Assembly: GCA_965215215.1 (NCBI GenBank)
Contig: OZ244043.1
Span: forward strand, 1,674,001-1,738,000
Length of the DNA stretch: 64,000 nucleotides
Origin: CALDTK01 sp965215215
GTDB taxonomy: Bacteria; Bacteroidota; Bacteroidia; Chitinophagales; Saprospiraceae
Reading direction: 5' to 3'
The notes under the pieces were generated by a model, which was not told where the DNA came from, did not search any database, and saw nothing but the letters and a program-made list of their open reading frames with translations. How positions within the stretch are numbered: the first letter of the stretch is position 1; every line of letters begins with the position of its first letter. Both the position numbers and the translations under genes were made by a program. Shown one piece after another: positions 24,611 through 33,737 of the stretch.

Positions 24611-26629
24611 ATGACGCCCGAGGTGCTCGAGGGGATGCGCGAGGACAACCGCTACGGCACCCTCGGGCAGGTGTTGCCCACGCCCCCGGAGGGCGGATCG
24701 GTCGTCTACGCCTACGCCAGGGACGACAAACAGGGCCGCCGGCCCGCGGGCGTCGGCAGCGACAACGACTATGTGCAGGGCCTACTGAAGGCATACACCA
24801 CGGTCTTCTTTCCTGGCCGCTACAACGTCGGCAATTTAGAACTCGAGAATGGCCAACGCCTCATCGGCGTGTACGAGGGGGGCAATAAGGCTATCCTCCG
24901 GGGGACGACCCCCATCGCACGCAACTGGAGTGCCGTATCGGGCGGCAAGCTCTGGCGCCTCCCCTACACCGGGGCGAACGCGAGCCTCCCGGATGCGGAT
25001 GTCCCCGATGGCCCCACCCGGAGTACGCGCTGCGCCGACAACGGCGACGCCTGCCTCCGGAAGCGCAACCTCTTCATCGACGCGCGCATGGCTTACCACG
25101 CGAAAAGCAAGGCGGCCGTCGGCACCAATTCGACCTCCGCGCGCGAGTGGTACTTCGACGACGCCAACGACGTGCTGTACCTCGAACGCGAGCGCGACGA
25201 CACGGAGGCGTCGATCCGGGACCTCAGCTACAGCCTCTCCACGGAGGACCGGGCGTTCTCGAACGCGGGTGGCCTCGCCGCTTTCGCGCGCGACGTGTAC
25301 GTCGCCAACCTCGCGTTCTTCGGGTACGCCGAACAGGCCTTCACGACGGGCCACAGTTGGAAAGTCGAGCGGTGCGAATTTATCTACAACCACCGCGAGG
25401 GGGTCGAGCTGCGGGGTGACAGTAACTTCCTGGTGCGCAACCACTTCTACAACAACAGCAACATCGGCATCAAGGGGACCACCAACGACAGCCGCGTCGT
25501 GTACAACCGCATCAACAACACTAACTTCTTCGGGCTCTTTCGCCAGAGTTGGCAGGCGGCCGGACTAAAAGTGACCCAAAATGCCGGCCTGGAAGTGGCT
25601 CACAATTACGTTCACGACAATAACTGCAACGCGCTGTGGACGGACGTTTACGCGGTGAGCACGAGCTACCACCGCAACCTCGTGGAGCGTAACCCGAGGG
25701 GGATCCACTACGAGATCAGTCGCGGGGGGAATATTTATCAGAACGTGATCAACGACAGCGGCGACTTCGACGTCCTCATCACCGGCGCGCACGACACCCG
25801 TGTGCATAGCAACACCGTCTTCGGAGCCCGCAACGGGATCACCCTCAAGCAGAGCCGACGAGACTTTTATCCCGTGAACTCCATCAACCCGAGCAGAGAC
25901 GCCTGTGTAGGCGTGATCGCGGGGAAGGACCTGCGACCGGACTGCAACGAGCAGATTCGCGATATCACGGTAGACAGCAACAAGGTCACCGTCACGAGGG
26001 AGGCAGATAAGCCCGTGGGCATCCTCGTCGAGCTCCCGTGCAACGGCGAGAATGGCTTCGTTTACCCAACCGATGACTACTTGGGAAGGCGCTTCTACAC
26101 CAACCCCGACTACGGCCTGGTCTTCGACCGCAACTACTACGTCGTGCCGGATCAGGAACGGGGTAGCGGACCGCCGCTCCCCTACAACAAGACCGTCCGG
26201 CACTTCGCGTCGTGGGGTGACAGCTCGCGACTTTGTCCAGGAAAACCGGGCTCTCGGAACGGCACCTTCGGTGTCTGGCGGAGCAAGATCGGACGGGATG
26301 CGAACAGCTGCGTCGGCAGGTACGTCCCGGACGGGCAAGCGCTCCAACCCCGTGACCTTGGGGCCGCCGCCGGTCTGGACGCGATCACCGTCGCGCCCGT
26401 CCCCCTCGCCGACGAGCTCACGCTCCGGGCACCCGACGCCGTCCTCGCCGACGTGCGTAGCGTATCGCTCGTGGCCGTGGATGGCCGCACGTACGTGGTG
26501 TCGGACGGGGCGACCGGAGCCGCCGGTCCGGAGTGGCCCCTCGCGCTCCCCGATCTACCCGCGGGCGTGTACGCACTCCAGATCCACGCCGCGACGAGCG
26601 TGCGGACCGTGCCGGTGTTTAAGCAGTGA
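24611..26629 (+). CDS. Secreted right-handed beta-helix protein with T9SS sorting tail
   Basis: 672 residues from the first ATG after the TAG; the coding frame is open from 24584. The middle is a parallel beta-helix of the NosD/pectate-lyase-like type, with repeated N-x-I/V-x-x-N ladders (RNHFYNNSNIGIKG, VYNRINNTNFFG, IYQNVINDSG). The last about 85 residues are a type A T9SS sorting domain (VAPVPLADELTL ... LPDLPAGVYALQI ... VFK), which directs export through the type IX system. Export also needs a Sec signal, and that is separated by the in-frame TAG at 24581. As it stands the gene is probably inactive unless the stop is read through or is an error. Confidence 0.78.
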   Translation: MTPEVLEGMREDNRYGTLGQVLPTPPEGGSVVYAYARDDKQGRRPAGVGSDNDYVQGLLKAYTTVFFPGRYNVGNLELENGQRLIGVYEGGNKAILRGTTPIARNWSAVSGGKLWRLPYTGANASLPDADVPDGPTRSTRCADNGDACLRKRNLFIDARMAYHAKSKAAVGTNSTSAREWYFDDANDVLYLERERDDTEASIRDLSYSLSTEDRAFSNAGGLAAFARDVYVANLAFFGYAEQAFTTGHSWKVERCEFIYNHREGVELRGDSNFLVRNHFYNNSNIGIKGTTNDSRVVYNRINNTNFFGLFRQSWQAAGLKVTQNAGLEVAHNYVHDNNCNALWTDVYAVSTSYHRNLVERNPRGIHYEISRGGNIYQNVINDSGDFDVLITGAHDTRVHSNTVFGARNGITLKQSRRDFYPVNSINPSRDACVGVIAGKDLRPDCNEQIRDITVDSNKVTVTREADKPVGILVELPCNGENGFVYPTDDYLGRRFYTNPDYGLVFDRNYYVVPDQERGSGPPLPYNKTVRHFASWGDSSRLCPGKPGSRNGTFGVWRSKIGRDANSCVGRYVPDGQALQPRDLGAAAGLDAITVAPVPLADELTLRAPDAVLADVRSVSLVAVDGRTYVVSDGATGAAGPEWPLALPDLPAGVYALQIHAATSVRTVPVFKQ

Positions 26630-27026
26630 GGGCAGCGGAGACGAGGGACGCCTCCCTAAAGACTTCCCCGCTGCGGGCAAGTTCGCAGGTTTACGGGAGG
26701 GCTACCTGCGTAACGTCCCGCGAAAGTGGGAAGAGCGTAGCGGCAGCGGGACCTCGGGTTCGGGATTTCACGGGGGCCTCCGGTGCGCGTCCTTTCACCA
26801 GACGCATACATCGACCAGCGGCTTTAAGCGCGTCTCCTTCACCACGATGTCATCCCACGGGTGATCTCGGGGGTAGAAAGGGATATCGTCAACGGTAGCA
26901 CACGCAGCGTATCGCCGCAATCGAATACATTGCCAATCGAGCTTTTTTAGCTCGACGACTAGTGCGATGCGCCATCATCGATAAGCAAGCAGGCCACTCG
27001 CTCGTCGCAAGAAAATCATCCGTAAT
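26630..27026. other. Intergenic region before the aminotransferase-reductase gene
   Basis: No convincing gene. GC content falls from left to right, marking the edge of the AT-richer cluster. One short hairpin (TCGAGC, 7-nt T-rich loop, GCTCGA) lies at 26937-26955. The region probably holds the promoter of the cluster. Confidence 0.5.
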
Positions 27027-29837
27027 ATGCAGGACTCCAACAAGGTAGACAATCTACTTAGTGCGCTAAAATTGGATAAGGAGTACCAGACAGCCGCTGG
27101 TTGCCATATGCACTATGTCGATGGACAGGAAGAGGTCGAGGTGCTCGATCTGGTTGGGGGGTACGGGGCATTGTTTCTTGGTCACAATCACAGCGAGCTC
27201 AAGGAGTACGCTATCAGTTTACTAAGGTCGAATACCCCGAGCCACTCACAGCTTTCACGAAAAAGGTATGCCTCCGCCCTAGAGGAGTTTTGCAATAGCG
27301 AGATCAATAATCAGGGAATACCCGGCTCTTATAGAATCACACTTCTCAATTCGGGTTCGGAGGCCACCGAAGCAGCGCTGAAGCACGCCCGCTATGAGTT
27401 TGGGGTGAAGAAGGGGAAGTTGCAAAATGATATAATTAAAGAGCTGAATATAATAGAGAACTTCTTCGCGAAAACAGATACTACCTTCGACGTTACATTC
27501 TGCGGGCAGACCTTCTCCGAATTCGACGAGTTTCGGGCGTACGTAAAGTCGGAAATCGCAGAGCCCCTGGCGGGCTTCGAGCCCAAGGTGCTCGCCGCCG
27601 AAAGATCCTTTCACGGAAAAACGACGGGTGCGTTAGACATTACGCACAACGATAAGTTTCGCGGGCCATTCCAGAATTCTGAAAGCGCTAAGAGTAACTG
27701 CGTATTCTTTAAATTAGATGATTCATCGATCGATCATGCACTGGAGTCGCTGAGTAGGACCGTTCGTATACCTCGATTGAACGCAACCGGAGATGTAAAA
27801 GTAGAAGAGAAGACTTTAAATCTCGCGCTATGCATCATAGTCGAACCGATTCAGGGCGAGGCCGGAGTTCACCTCGTCAGTTCGGACAAGCTAAGGCAGA
27901 TAAGGGGGCTAGCGACGATGCACCAGGTGCCACTCATCTTCGATGAGATTCAGTGTGGATCGTACCGAACCGGGCCATTTCTGTATTCAGCTCATCTGCG
28001 GGTAGCGGGGGATTACTACTTGCTGAGCAAGTCTATGTCGGGCGGCCTGTGCAAAATCTCGGCCCTGCTCATCGATACGGAGCGATACGAAGAGGAGTTC
28101 GGCATTCTACATACCTCGACTTTTGGGTCAGACGATCTTTCCTCGGCCATAGCCCTCAGAGCGCTAAACATATCGAAACGGCAGGCTCCCCGCGTCCAGG
28201 AAGTCCAGCGTAAGTTATCGGACGGTCTCAACGAACTGAAGGGGCAGTTCCCTGGCGTCGTTAAGGAGGTGCGCGGCGCAGGTCTGATTTGGGCGATCGA
28301 GTTTGAAAGCCACGACCTGAGTGGAAGTTTCTGCTTCCAGTTATTTAGCCGGTCTGGTATGATCGGATACCTGTATTCCTCCTACCTCCTCAATGTGTGG
28401 AACATCCGGATGGCTCCTACACTCTCGAACGTAAACACGCTTCGGATACAACCGAGTGTACTCGTAGTCGACCGTGATCTGAGTAAACTGCATGATGGGC
28501 TGAAGAGCCTGTGCGACGTATTGGAGAAAAAGGATTTCTACAAGCTCATCGAACACCTGTTACCACCGGAAGACAGATACCTCCGGCAGCGCCGTTCGTT
28601 CAGCAAGCCGGACGTTACGCACGCCAGTGAGGACGGCACCGCGAACGTCGGCTTCCTGATGCACCTGATCGACGAGGAGACGTTAAAGCTGAACGATCCG
28701 AGTCTACAGGTCGTACCGAACTCAACGTTACGGGAGCTACTCGCGCTCATGGAGGATATAGCCGTCCCCGTTCGTATAGGGTCCAAAGTAATTTCGAGTG
28801 AGCACAATAAGGTAAGGATTAATTTTATAGGATTACCCATAACAGCCACCAGAATAATAGATCTGATGCGACAAAATGACCAGAGTAATCTGGTTCGGCT
28901 TTGCAACGATGGGGTTAGTCTAGCAAAGAAAGAGTGTAATTGTGACACGGTCGGCCTAGGCCAATACACCTCGATTGTGACCAACAACGGGAAACTCATA
29001 CACCACCCGAACGTAGCCGTTACGACAGGCAACAGCTTTACTGTAGGCATCGGCTTCAAGGCCATCCTGGACGGGCTATCCACCTCTCGCATGGCTGGCG
29101 TTAGCGTTGGTCTAGTGGGGGCTAATGGTAATATTTCCTCTACCTACGTATCGTTACTATTGCCGTACTGTTCTAAGTTAATCTTAGTAGGTAGAGACCA
29201 TAAACATTCGATGGCAAAAATCGAGAGGTCGGTCAAGCAGATACTCTTCAAGTACGTTAAGCGCCTTATGGTAGCTCCGCCGTCGACTACGATTCACGAA
29301 GATTCAATAGCGTACAAGATTGCTAACTCAGAGTATCTACAAAAATCGATGCCCGAGGGTAATATAACTTCACCAAGCGCGGTTTACAACCAACTGCGGA
29401 ACGAGCTGGGCGAGGAGTGGCCCATCGAAGTGACTACGGATTTAAATAAGCTACGCGAATGTGAAGCCACCATTGTGGCTACGAGTTCGCCAAACCCCTT
29501 CCTCAACAGCGCGTATTTCCGCCCCGGATCGCTGGTGTACGATATATCTGTTCCTACCAATTGTACCGAAGAGCTGATCGATAACCCGGAGGTAACCGTC
29601 ATGATGGGGGGCATAGTCCAGCTTCCGAACAACGAAAAACTACCCGTGAAGGGTCTATCGTTAGCTCGAGGTGAGGCGTTCGCGTGTATCGCGGAGACGC
29701 TCCTTCTAGGACTCGAAGGCGTTCGTACCAACTTTTCTCTCGGAGCATTGACGGACCACCAAGTACACCTCATCCTACAGATTGCCGAACGACATAACTT
29801 TTCACTGAAAAAACCTAAAGTTCTTGAATTAGCTTGA
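27027..29837 (+). CDS. Class III aminotransferase fused to an acyl-ACP-reductase-like domain
   Basis: 936 residues. Residues about 1-515 are a PLP-dependent class III aminotransferase: NSGSEATEAALKHAR, LIFDEIQCG with Asp306 and LLSKSMSGG with the PLP lysine Lys335. Residues about 545-936 resemble cyanobacterial long-chain acyl-ACP reductase (AAR): VGFLMHLID at the start, LGQYTSIVTNNG, TTGNSFT, the NADPH loop GLVGANGNISS near 697, and ACIAETLLLGLEG...TNFSLG near the end. AAR reduces acyl-ACP to an aldehyde; a transaminase could turn this into an amine, as in TamH/PigE-type proteins. The AAR catalytic Cys position (GGVVEHC) reads GGIVQLP here, with Pro867. Lower GC than the surroundings suggests acquisition. 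Confidence 0.8.
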   Translation: MQDSNKVDNLLSALKLDKEYQTAAGCHMHYVDGQEEVEVLDLVGGYGALFLGHNHSELKEYAISLLRSNTPSHSQLSRKRYASALEEFCNSEINNQGIPGSYRITLLNSGSEATEAALKHARYEFGVKKGKLQNDIIKELNIIENFFAKTDTTFDVTFCGQTFSEFDEFRAYVKSEIAEPLAGFEPKVLAAERSFHGKTTGALDITHNDKFRGPFQNSESAKSNCVFFKLDDSSIDHALESLSRTVRIPRLNATGDVKVEEKTLNLALCIIVEPIQGEAGVHLVSSDKLRQIRGLATMHQVPLIFDEIQCGSYRTGPFLYSAHLRVAGDYYLLSKSMSGGLCKISALLIDTERYEEEFGILHTSTFGSDDLSSAIALRALNISKRQAPRVQEVQRKLSDGLNELKGQFPGVVKEVRGAGLIWAIEFESHDLSGSFCFQLFSRSGMIGYLYSSYLLNVWNIRMAPTLSNVNTLRIQPSVLVVDRDLSKLHDGLKSLCDVLEKKDFYKLIEHLLPPEDRYLRQRRSFSKPDVTHASEDGTANVGFLMHLIDEETLKLNDPSLQVVPNSTLRELLALMEDIAVPVRIGSKVISSEHNKVRINFIGLPITATRIIDLMRQNDQSNLVRLCNDGVSLAKKECNCDTVGLGQYTSIVTNNGKLIHHPNVAVTTGNSFTVGIGFKAILDGLSTSRMAGVSVGLVGANGNISSTYVSLLLPYCSKLILVGRDHKHSMAKIERSVKQILFKYVKRLMVAPPSTTIHEDSIAYKIANSEYLQKSMPEGNITSPSAVYNQLRNELGEEWPIEVTTDLNKLRECEATIVATSSPNPFLNSAYFRPGSLVYDISVPTNCTEELIDNPEVTVMMGGIVQLPNNEKLPVKGLSLARGEAFACIAETLLLGLEGVRTNFSLGALTDHQVHLILQIAERHNFSLKKPKVLELA

Positions 29838-30111
29838 TGCGCACAACGCACTAAACACAGTGTGCATCCGCAATAAACGCATTGTAACTAGTAAGTTTTT
29901 TGCCGAATTTCGAAGATTAAGTGTTCTGTAGGTCCAAAGCGATGGATGTTCACTTTTGTCCGAAGAACTTTATTCATATTTCTCCGGCGATGAGGCAACT
30001 CCAACGTATTGTTAGCGTGTTATCTAGTGTAGTTTACGAATAAAATCAAATTAGACAGAACTGAACTCGACGCCATTGATCTCCGAAACCCCCAATCAAT
30101 TGAATAGCAGA

Positions 30112-30360
30112 ATGAATGTCGATCCTGAAGAATTAAAAGCAGTCATCGCCGAATTCGTGGATGACCGGGAAAGTCTCAATAATATGTCGCCGACCGACGA
30201 CCTCTTTGCAACTTTAGCAATGGATTCCATGGATGTATTAGAACTCATCATAGCGCTGGAAGAACGATATCAAATCGATGTCGAAGATAGCGAGATAGAA
30301 AATATTAGAACGCTCGGCGATATTGCTCATCTAATTAGTGCGAAGGCGGTTTCTAATTGA
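30112..30360 (+). CDS. Acyl carrier protein
   Basis: 82 residues from the ATG at 30112 (an in-frame TTG at 30076 would add 12). It has the ACP four-helix pattern with the phosphopantetheine site DSM (Ser39 in LAMDSMDVLELI), an acidic composition and the late segment TLGDIAHLI. It should carry acyl or polyketide chains as thioesters once modified by a phosphopantetheinyl transferase. It lies between the aminotransferase-reductase fusion and a ketosynthase, and is probably the dedicated carrier of this cluster. The preceding 270 bp are AT-rich and could hold a promoter. Confidence 0.88.
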   Translation: MNVDPEELKAVIAEFVDDRESLNNMSPTDDLFATLAMDSMDVLELIIALEERYQIDVEDSEIENIRTLGDIAHLISAKAVSN

Positions 30361-30457
30361 TATTCAAAAAGCGGACGCGCATCGATAATTTCCCCGCTCC
30401 AATCTAGCCGCTTTTTCTTCTATTCCAGCCAATTATCGACGATCCTAACGACGAGCC

Positions 30458-31738
30458 ATGCCAACCGATAGAGTAGTAGTTACCGGCATGGGTGTCTGCG
30501 CCCCTAACGCGGTGGGCGTAAATCGCTTCTTGCACGCGCTTAAATCTGGTACGAGTGGTATCAGGCACCTCGATACGCTCGAAGCTTTAAATTTCAGGTG
30601 CCAATTGGCCGGAATTCCGGATAAGGACGCTATAATCCACTCGAAACACGCAGCAAACTTCAACTACAAAAAGATTAAGAGTACGGGCATCCTGTACGGC
30701 GTACAAGCCGGATTGGAAGCTTGGAGTGATGCAGGATTATCGATAACCTCACGGGATAGCGATCCCGACTGGACTAGTGGCTGCATATTCGGCTCCACGA
30801 TTAACGGGATCGAAGCGATCTCCGATACTATTCTGCCCGTTGATAGTGGCAATGTAAGAAGGTTAGGTAGCAGAACTGTTCCTCAGGCCATGAACAGCGG
30901 GGTCAGTGCGTACCTAGGCGGAATACTTGGTTTAGGAAATCAGGTTACGACCAACTCCGCAGCTTGCAACACGGGCACGGAAGCTATTCTCAGTGCCTAT
31001 TCGCGCATCAAGCATGGCTACGCCGAGCGGATGATCGCCGGAGGGTCCGACAGCTCCTCCCGGTACATATGGGGAGCCTTCGATGCCTTACGTATACTGA
31101 ATTCCAAATCGAATGACTCCCCGGCACTCGCTTCCTGCCCCCTGCGTGCAGATCACCCGGGTTTCGTACCTGGTTCAGGCGGTGGTGCGCTCGTATTGGA
31201 ATCATTAGAACATGCACAGCGGCGAAACGCGAAAATATACGTGGAGGTGCTAGGCGGGCACATAAACAGTGGCGGTCAGCGCGCCGGGGGGTCGATAGCC
31301 GCGGTTAGCCTGGGTGGGATGGTCCGCTGTATTCAACAAGCTCTGCACGAAGCGGAGGTGACGCCGGAAGATATCGATGCGATCTCGGGACACCTTACGT
31401 CTACGCAGGGCGATTTGGTCGAGGTAACGGCCTGGACCAAAGCGCTGAATCGCTCCGGCCCGGATTTCCCGTTTATCAACGCCCCGAAATCGCTGATCGG
31501 ACACTGTCTCGGTGGGGCCGGCGCTATAGAATGCGTTGCGGCCGTCCTTCAGCTCCACCATGGATTCCTGCACGAATCGGCCAACGCCGAGCCAATCGAT
31601 CCCGCGATCTTGGAGCTCATTCCCCGTAGCAGCGTCGTTCGAGAATCTTTCGACACGGACTTGCGCTACGTAGCGAAGTCTAGCTTTGGCTTTGGCGATG
31701 TCAATTCTTGCGTTGTGTTCGGTCGTCCACCAGCTTGA
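30458..31738 (+). CDS. Beta-ketoacyl-ACP synthase (KAS II/FabF-like)
   Basis: 426-residue condensing enzyme. The start VVVTGMGVCAPN is typical. The Cys-His-His triad is complete: Cys170 in SAACNTGTEAI, His312 in SGHLTSTQGD and His349 in SLIGHCLGGAG. A Gly-rich FGFGDVNSCVVF block is near the end. It condenses acyl groups with malonyl-ACP. The local ACP and reductase-transaminase suggest a dedicated chain that is extended, reduced and aminated. HxT (usual HGTxT) is HLTST here, a divergence from housekeeping FabF. About 100 bp separate it from the ACP gene. Confidence 0.88.
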   Translation: MPTDRVVVTGMGVCAPNAVGVNRFLHALKSGTSGIRHLDTLEALNFRCQLAGIPDKDAIIHSKHAANFNYKKIKSTGILYGVQAGLEAWSDAGLSITSRDSDPDWTSGCIFGSTINGIEAISDTILPVDSGNVRRLGSRTVPQAMNSGVSAYLGGILGLGNQVTTNSAACNTGTEAILSAYSRIKHGYAERMIAGGSDSSSRYIWGAFDALRILNSKSNDSPALASCPLRADHPGFVPGSGGGALVLESLEHAQRRNAKIYVEVLGGHINSGGQRAGGSIAAVSLGGMVRCIQQALHEAEVTPEDIDAISGHLTSTQGDLVEVTAWTKALNRSGPDFPFINAPKSLIGHCLGGAGAIECVAAVLQLHHGFLHESANAEPIDPAILELIPRSSVVRESFDTDLRYVAKSSFGFGDVNSCVVFGRPPA

Positions 31739-32265
31739 TTCCCGAGCAGATCCTAAGCTCGATCTAAGAGCCTGTCTAAGAACCTGCTGATCGACTAAAA
31801 ATCGGTCGATTTGAAGCTCGCCGTCGTCCGAAAGCCTCGTGATAGCACTGCTGTCCCTCTGTTTTCTTCCTCGATGAGCTCTAAAGCAGCAACAAAGCTG
31901 AAAGCAACCGGCTGCTCCGCCGGCTCTTCGCCGCGCAAAGACTGAGTGCCTCATCGACCTGAAGCTTCTCCGTGGCGAAATGCTCTCGGTTGGGCGCCAT
32001 GCAACCAGACCAGCACACGGCAGAATAGCGGACCAATCGTGGTTGATCGCCATCGGCAGGTGAGACGTGTTTTAGCGGAAGCGATCCTGTGTTCGGTCCG
32101 AGGTCGTCGAGGCGGCTCGAGCGACTCCGGGCGTACCGGGGTTCACCCCGATGCGATCTGGGCGCTCACCCGGGGCTCCCTTCGGCTTCCGAATGCACGA
32201 CATCCGGGGCAGGCAGCCTACATTGTCCGCAGCGCACCGGTTCGGCTTGCGCTAAAACCCCCCGC
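31739..32265. other. Intergenic region at the right edge of the lipid cluster
   Basis: No gene could be supported. The region begins with GAGCCTGTCTAAGAACCTG, reminiscent of some IS ends, but no matching partner or transposase was seen. It holds two mini-hairpin repeats in opposite orientation, 32069-32082 (plus) and 32245-32258 (minus). The second lies 7 bp before the next start codon. Confidence 0.5.
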
Positions 32266-33699
32266 ATGTCCGAGATCAACCTAGCCCGCTACGATACGGC
32301 CGGGTACCTCGACGAGATGCTCGACGAGCGCGGTGGCGTCCGCCCCCACTACACCGCGCTCTCGGCGCGGATCCAGGAGTTGGGCTGGGAGAAGCTGAAC
32401 GTGTTGCAGCGCGATACCGACCGGGCGCAGCTCTCCTACGGGATGACCTTCAACGTGTACAGCGACCAGCAGGGCACCGAGCGCATCCTCCACCTCGACA
32501 TCATCCCGCGGGTGATCTCGGGGGCGGAGTGGGACACCATCGAACGGGGGCTCACCCAGCGGATCACCGCCATCAACCAGTTTATCGCCGACGTCTACGG
32601 CGAGCAGCGGATCCTGCGCGACGGTATTATCCCGCGGGAGTTGGTACTCTCGAGCGAGTGCTACCTCGAGGCCTGCAAGGGACTGAAACCCCCGAAGGGG
32701 ATCTGGTGTCATATCTCGGGTTCCGACCTGATCAAAGGCGACGACGGGAAGTTCTACGTCCTCGAGGACAACCTTCGGTGCCCCTCGGGCGTGTCGTACA
32801 TGCTCGAAAACCGGGAGATCCTCAAGCGGACCTTCCCGGAGATCTTCGAGCAGCTGGCCGTGCGACCGGTCAACAACTACGCGCAAGATTTGCGGGAGAT
32901 GCTCGACGGACTCTCCCCGCGCAAACCCGCCAACGTCGTCGTGCTCACGCCCGGGGCCTACAACTCCGCCTACTTCGAGCACTCCTACCTCGCGCAGCAG
33001 CTCGGCGCGCCGCTCGTGGAGGGACGCGACCTCGTGGTGCGCGACGATCGGGTCTTCATGATCACGACCAAGGGCCTCAAGCGCGTCGACGTGATCTACC
33101 GCCGGGTCGACGACGAGTTCATCGACCCCCTCGTTTTCCGGAAGGACTCCCTGCTTGGCACGAAGGGGTTGTTCGAAGCTTTCCGCAAGGGGAACGTCGC
33201 GCTGGTCAACGCACCGGGCACGGGCTTCGCGGACGATAAGGCCGTCTACGCCTACCTCCCGCGGATTATTAAATATTACCTCGACGAGGAGCCGATCCTC
33301 GAGAACGTCCGGACCTACATCTGCGGCGAGGAGGACGACAGGAAGTACGTGATCGAGCACATCGCCGAGCTGGTCGTGAAGCAGACCGATGCCTCCGGCG
33401 GCTACGGGATGCTGATCGGGCCGAAGTCGACTAAAGAAGAGCAGGACGAGTTCGTCGCCAAGATCAAAGCCAAACCCCGCAAGTACATCGCGCAGCCGAT
33501 GATCAACCTCTCGCGCGTGCCGACGCTCACCGACGGGGGGATCGAAGGGCGGCACGTCGACCTGCGCCCCTACATCCTGTACGGCGACGAGGTCAAGGTG
33601 ACCGCGGGAGCGCTCACGCGCGTGGCCCTGAAGAGGGGATCGATCGTGGTCAATTCGTCGCAGGGCGGCGGCAGCAAGGACACGTGGATCGTGGACTGA
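32266..33699 (+). CDS. Circularly permuted ATP-grasp protein
   Basis: 477 residues from the ATG at 32266; the open frame extends upstream but without homology. Blocks such as GMTFNVYSD, YLEACKGLKPPKGIWCHISGSDLIKGDDGKFYVLEDNLRCPSGVSYMLENR and VKQTDASGGYGMLIGP are typical of the circularly permuted ATP-grasp family (formerly DUF404/DUF407). The family is expected to form a peptide-like bond using ATP, but the substrate is not established. It is the first gene of a four-gene operon with alpha-E, transglutaminase and zinc metallopeptidase genes, a widespread association. Confidence 0.9.
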   Translation: MSEINLARYDTAGYLDEMLDERGGVRPHYTALSARIQELGWEKLNVLQRDTDRAQLSYGMTFNVYSDQQGTERILHLDIIPRVISGAEWDTIERGLTQRITAINQFIADVYGEQRILRDGIIPRELVLSSECYLEACKGLKPPKGIWCHISGSDLIKGDDGKFYVLEDNLRCPSGVSYMLENREILKRTFPEIFEQLAVRPVNNYAQDLREMLDGLSPRKPANVVVLTPGAYNSAYFEHSYLAQQLGAPLVEGRDLVVRDDRVFMITTKGLKRVDVIYRRVDDEFIDPLVFRKDSLLGTKGLFEAFRKGNVALVNAPGTGFADDKAVYAYLPRIIKYYLDEEPILENVRTYICGEEDDRKYVIEHIAELVVKQTDASGGYGMLIGPKSTKEEQDEFVAKIKAKPRKYIAQPMINLSRVPTLTDGGIEGRHVDLRPYILYGDEVKVTAGALTRVALKRGSIVVNSSQGGGSKDTWIVD

Positions 33700-33737
33700 G
33701 CCCTCCGCCCTTACTCACCCGCCTGAACGAAGAACCT

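Noticed and set aside
31763..31785. GAGCCTGTCTAAGAACCTG resembling an insertion-sequence terminal repeat
   Set aside because: No second end in inverted orientation and no transposase frame was found within several kb; the protein-like frames here are antisense shadows or broken by stops.
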